NCBI RefSeq assembly: GCF_000969835.1
Contig: NZ_KQ033915.1
Coordinates: 153,329 to 217,328, forward strand
Source: Parabacteroides goldsteinii DSM 19448 = WAL 12034
GTDB lineage: Bacteria; Bacteroidota; Bacteroidia; Bacteroidales; Tannerellaceae
Length of the DNA: 64,000 nucleotides
Direction of reading: 5' to 3'
In this document: positions 63,918 through 64,000 of the stretch, one piece after another
How the letters are laid out: every line of letters begins with the position of its first letter
Numbering within the stretch: position 1 is the first letter of the stretch
Position numbers and translations under genes: made by a program
Notes under the pieces: generated by a model
Database searches by the model: none
What the model was told of the DNA's origin: nothing
Seen by the model: the letters and a program-made list of their open reading frames with translations, nothing else

Positions 63918-64000
63918 GGGCATATAGTAAATGTAGGCTTAGCAACCTACCCGGCAAGGGTTTTCAACGCCGGTCATTAGCCAACTTATCCACTTAGCCG
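63906..64000 (+). mobile_element. Putative group II intron, 5' end (cut by window edge)
   Basis: Starts near CTGCGCCCATAAGGGC, resembling the GUGCGCCC start of group II introns such as Ll.LtrB, and continues with stems GTAGG/CCTAC and CCGGC/GCCGG and the block AGCCAACTTATCC, which lines up with AGCCAACCUAACC in Ll.LtrB domain I. The exact first base is uncertain by a few positions. No reverse transcriptase is visible because the window ends. Confidence 0.65.

Larger units (their letters stand above)
51684..64000. mobile_element. CTnDOT-type integrative conjugative element, left end (continues past the window)
   Basis: The region begins at a GTAnnTTTGC attachment core and carries, in the known CTnDOT order, an IntDOT-like integrase, small HTH excision proteins, an Orf3-like protein, a topoisomerase III (Exc) and downstream ICE backbone genes. 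Base composition switches from AT-rich to clearly GC-rich at this boundary, except for the DUF2971 cargo gene. Transfer genes and any resistance genes would lie beyond the window. Confidence 0.88.

Overview
The window looks like a chromosome segment from a gut Bacteroidales bacterium, Parabacteroides- or Bacteroides-like. The signs are paired SusC/SusD outer-membrane proteins, an N-acyl-ornithine carbamoyltransferase start typical of that order, Bacteroidetes promoters of the form TAnnTTTG (often 19 bases after a TTG), few Shine-Dalgarno sites, and a CTnDOT-type integrative conjugative element (ICE). No 16S gene is present, so genus is an inference.

Region 1 (1-26.9 kb) is housekeeping core. 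On the minus strand lie the start of argF, proA, proB, an acyl-CoA synthetase and its probable cupin-type regulator; then a small AraC-like gene (+), tRNA-Gly and tRNA-Tyr (-), ribH, a membrane TPR protein, recF plus a DUF721 gene (+), 5-formyl-THF cyclo-ligase, an S41 protease, dCMP deaminase and an M3 peptidase (-). A glycogen/alpha-glucan operon follows (debranching enzyme, GT4, GH57). Next are a DUF4270 lipoprotein and a glycogen-synthase-like stub, panC, panD, a MATE exporter, ffh, folD and tRNA-His.

Region 2 (27-48 kb) is an AT-richer polysaccharide utilization locus, all on the plus strand: a large unassigned secreted protein, a TIM-barrel-like protein, two SusC/SusD pairs, a surface lipoprotein, a GH78 alpha-L-rhamnosidase and a GH99-like lipoprotein with a CBM9-like tail. 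It probably binds, imports and degrades a rhamnose-containing glycan. It has no adjacent regulator and contains two proteins that I cannot place in a known enzyme family. A perfect 2 x 44 bp tandem hairpin lies before the first SusC.

Region 3 (48-51.7 kb) holds a Crp/Fnr regulator with a MATE exporter, a MITE-like 283 bp inverted-repeat element and a 5'-truncated IS110-family transposase.

Region 4 (51.7-64 kb) is the GC-rich left end of a CTnDOT-type ICE, inserted in the IS110 transposase gene at a GTAACTTTGC site. It carries an IntDOT-like integrase (411 residues, Ser259 and Tyr381 conserved), a RhuM-like protein, an AT-rich DUF2971 cargo gene, four small helix-turn-helix proteins, the excision module (Xis-like pair, Orf3-like DUF4099/DUF3945 protein, topoisomerase III), a DUF1896 protein and the first half of a giant methylase/helicase. 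That last gene breaks off inside its Walker A motif at what looks like the 5' end of a group II intron, cut by the window edge.
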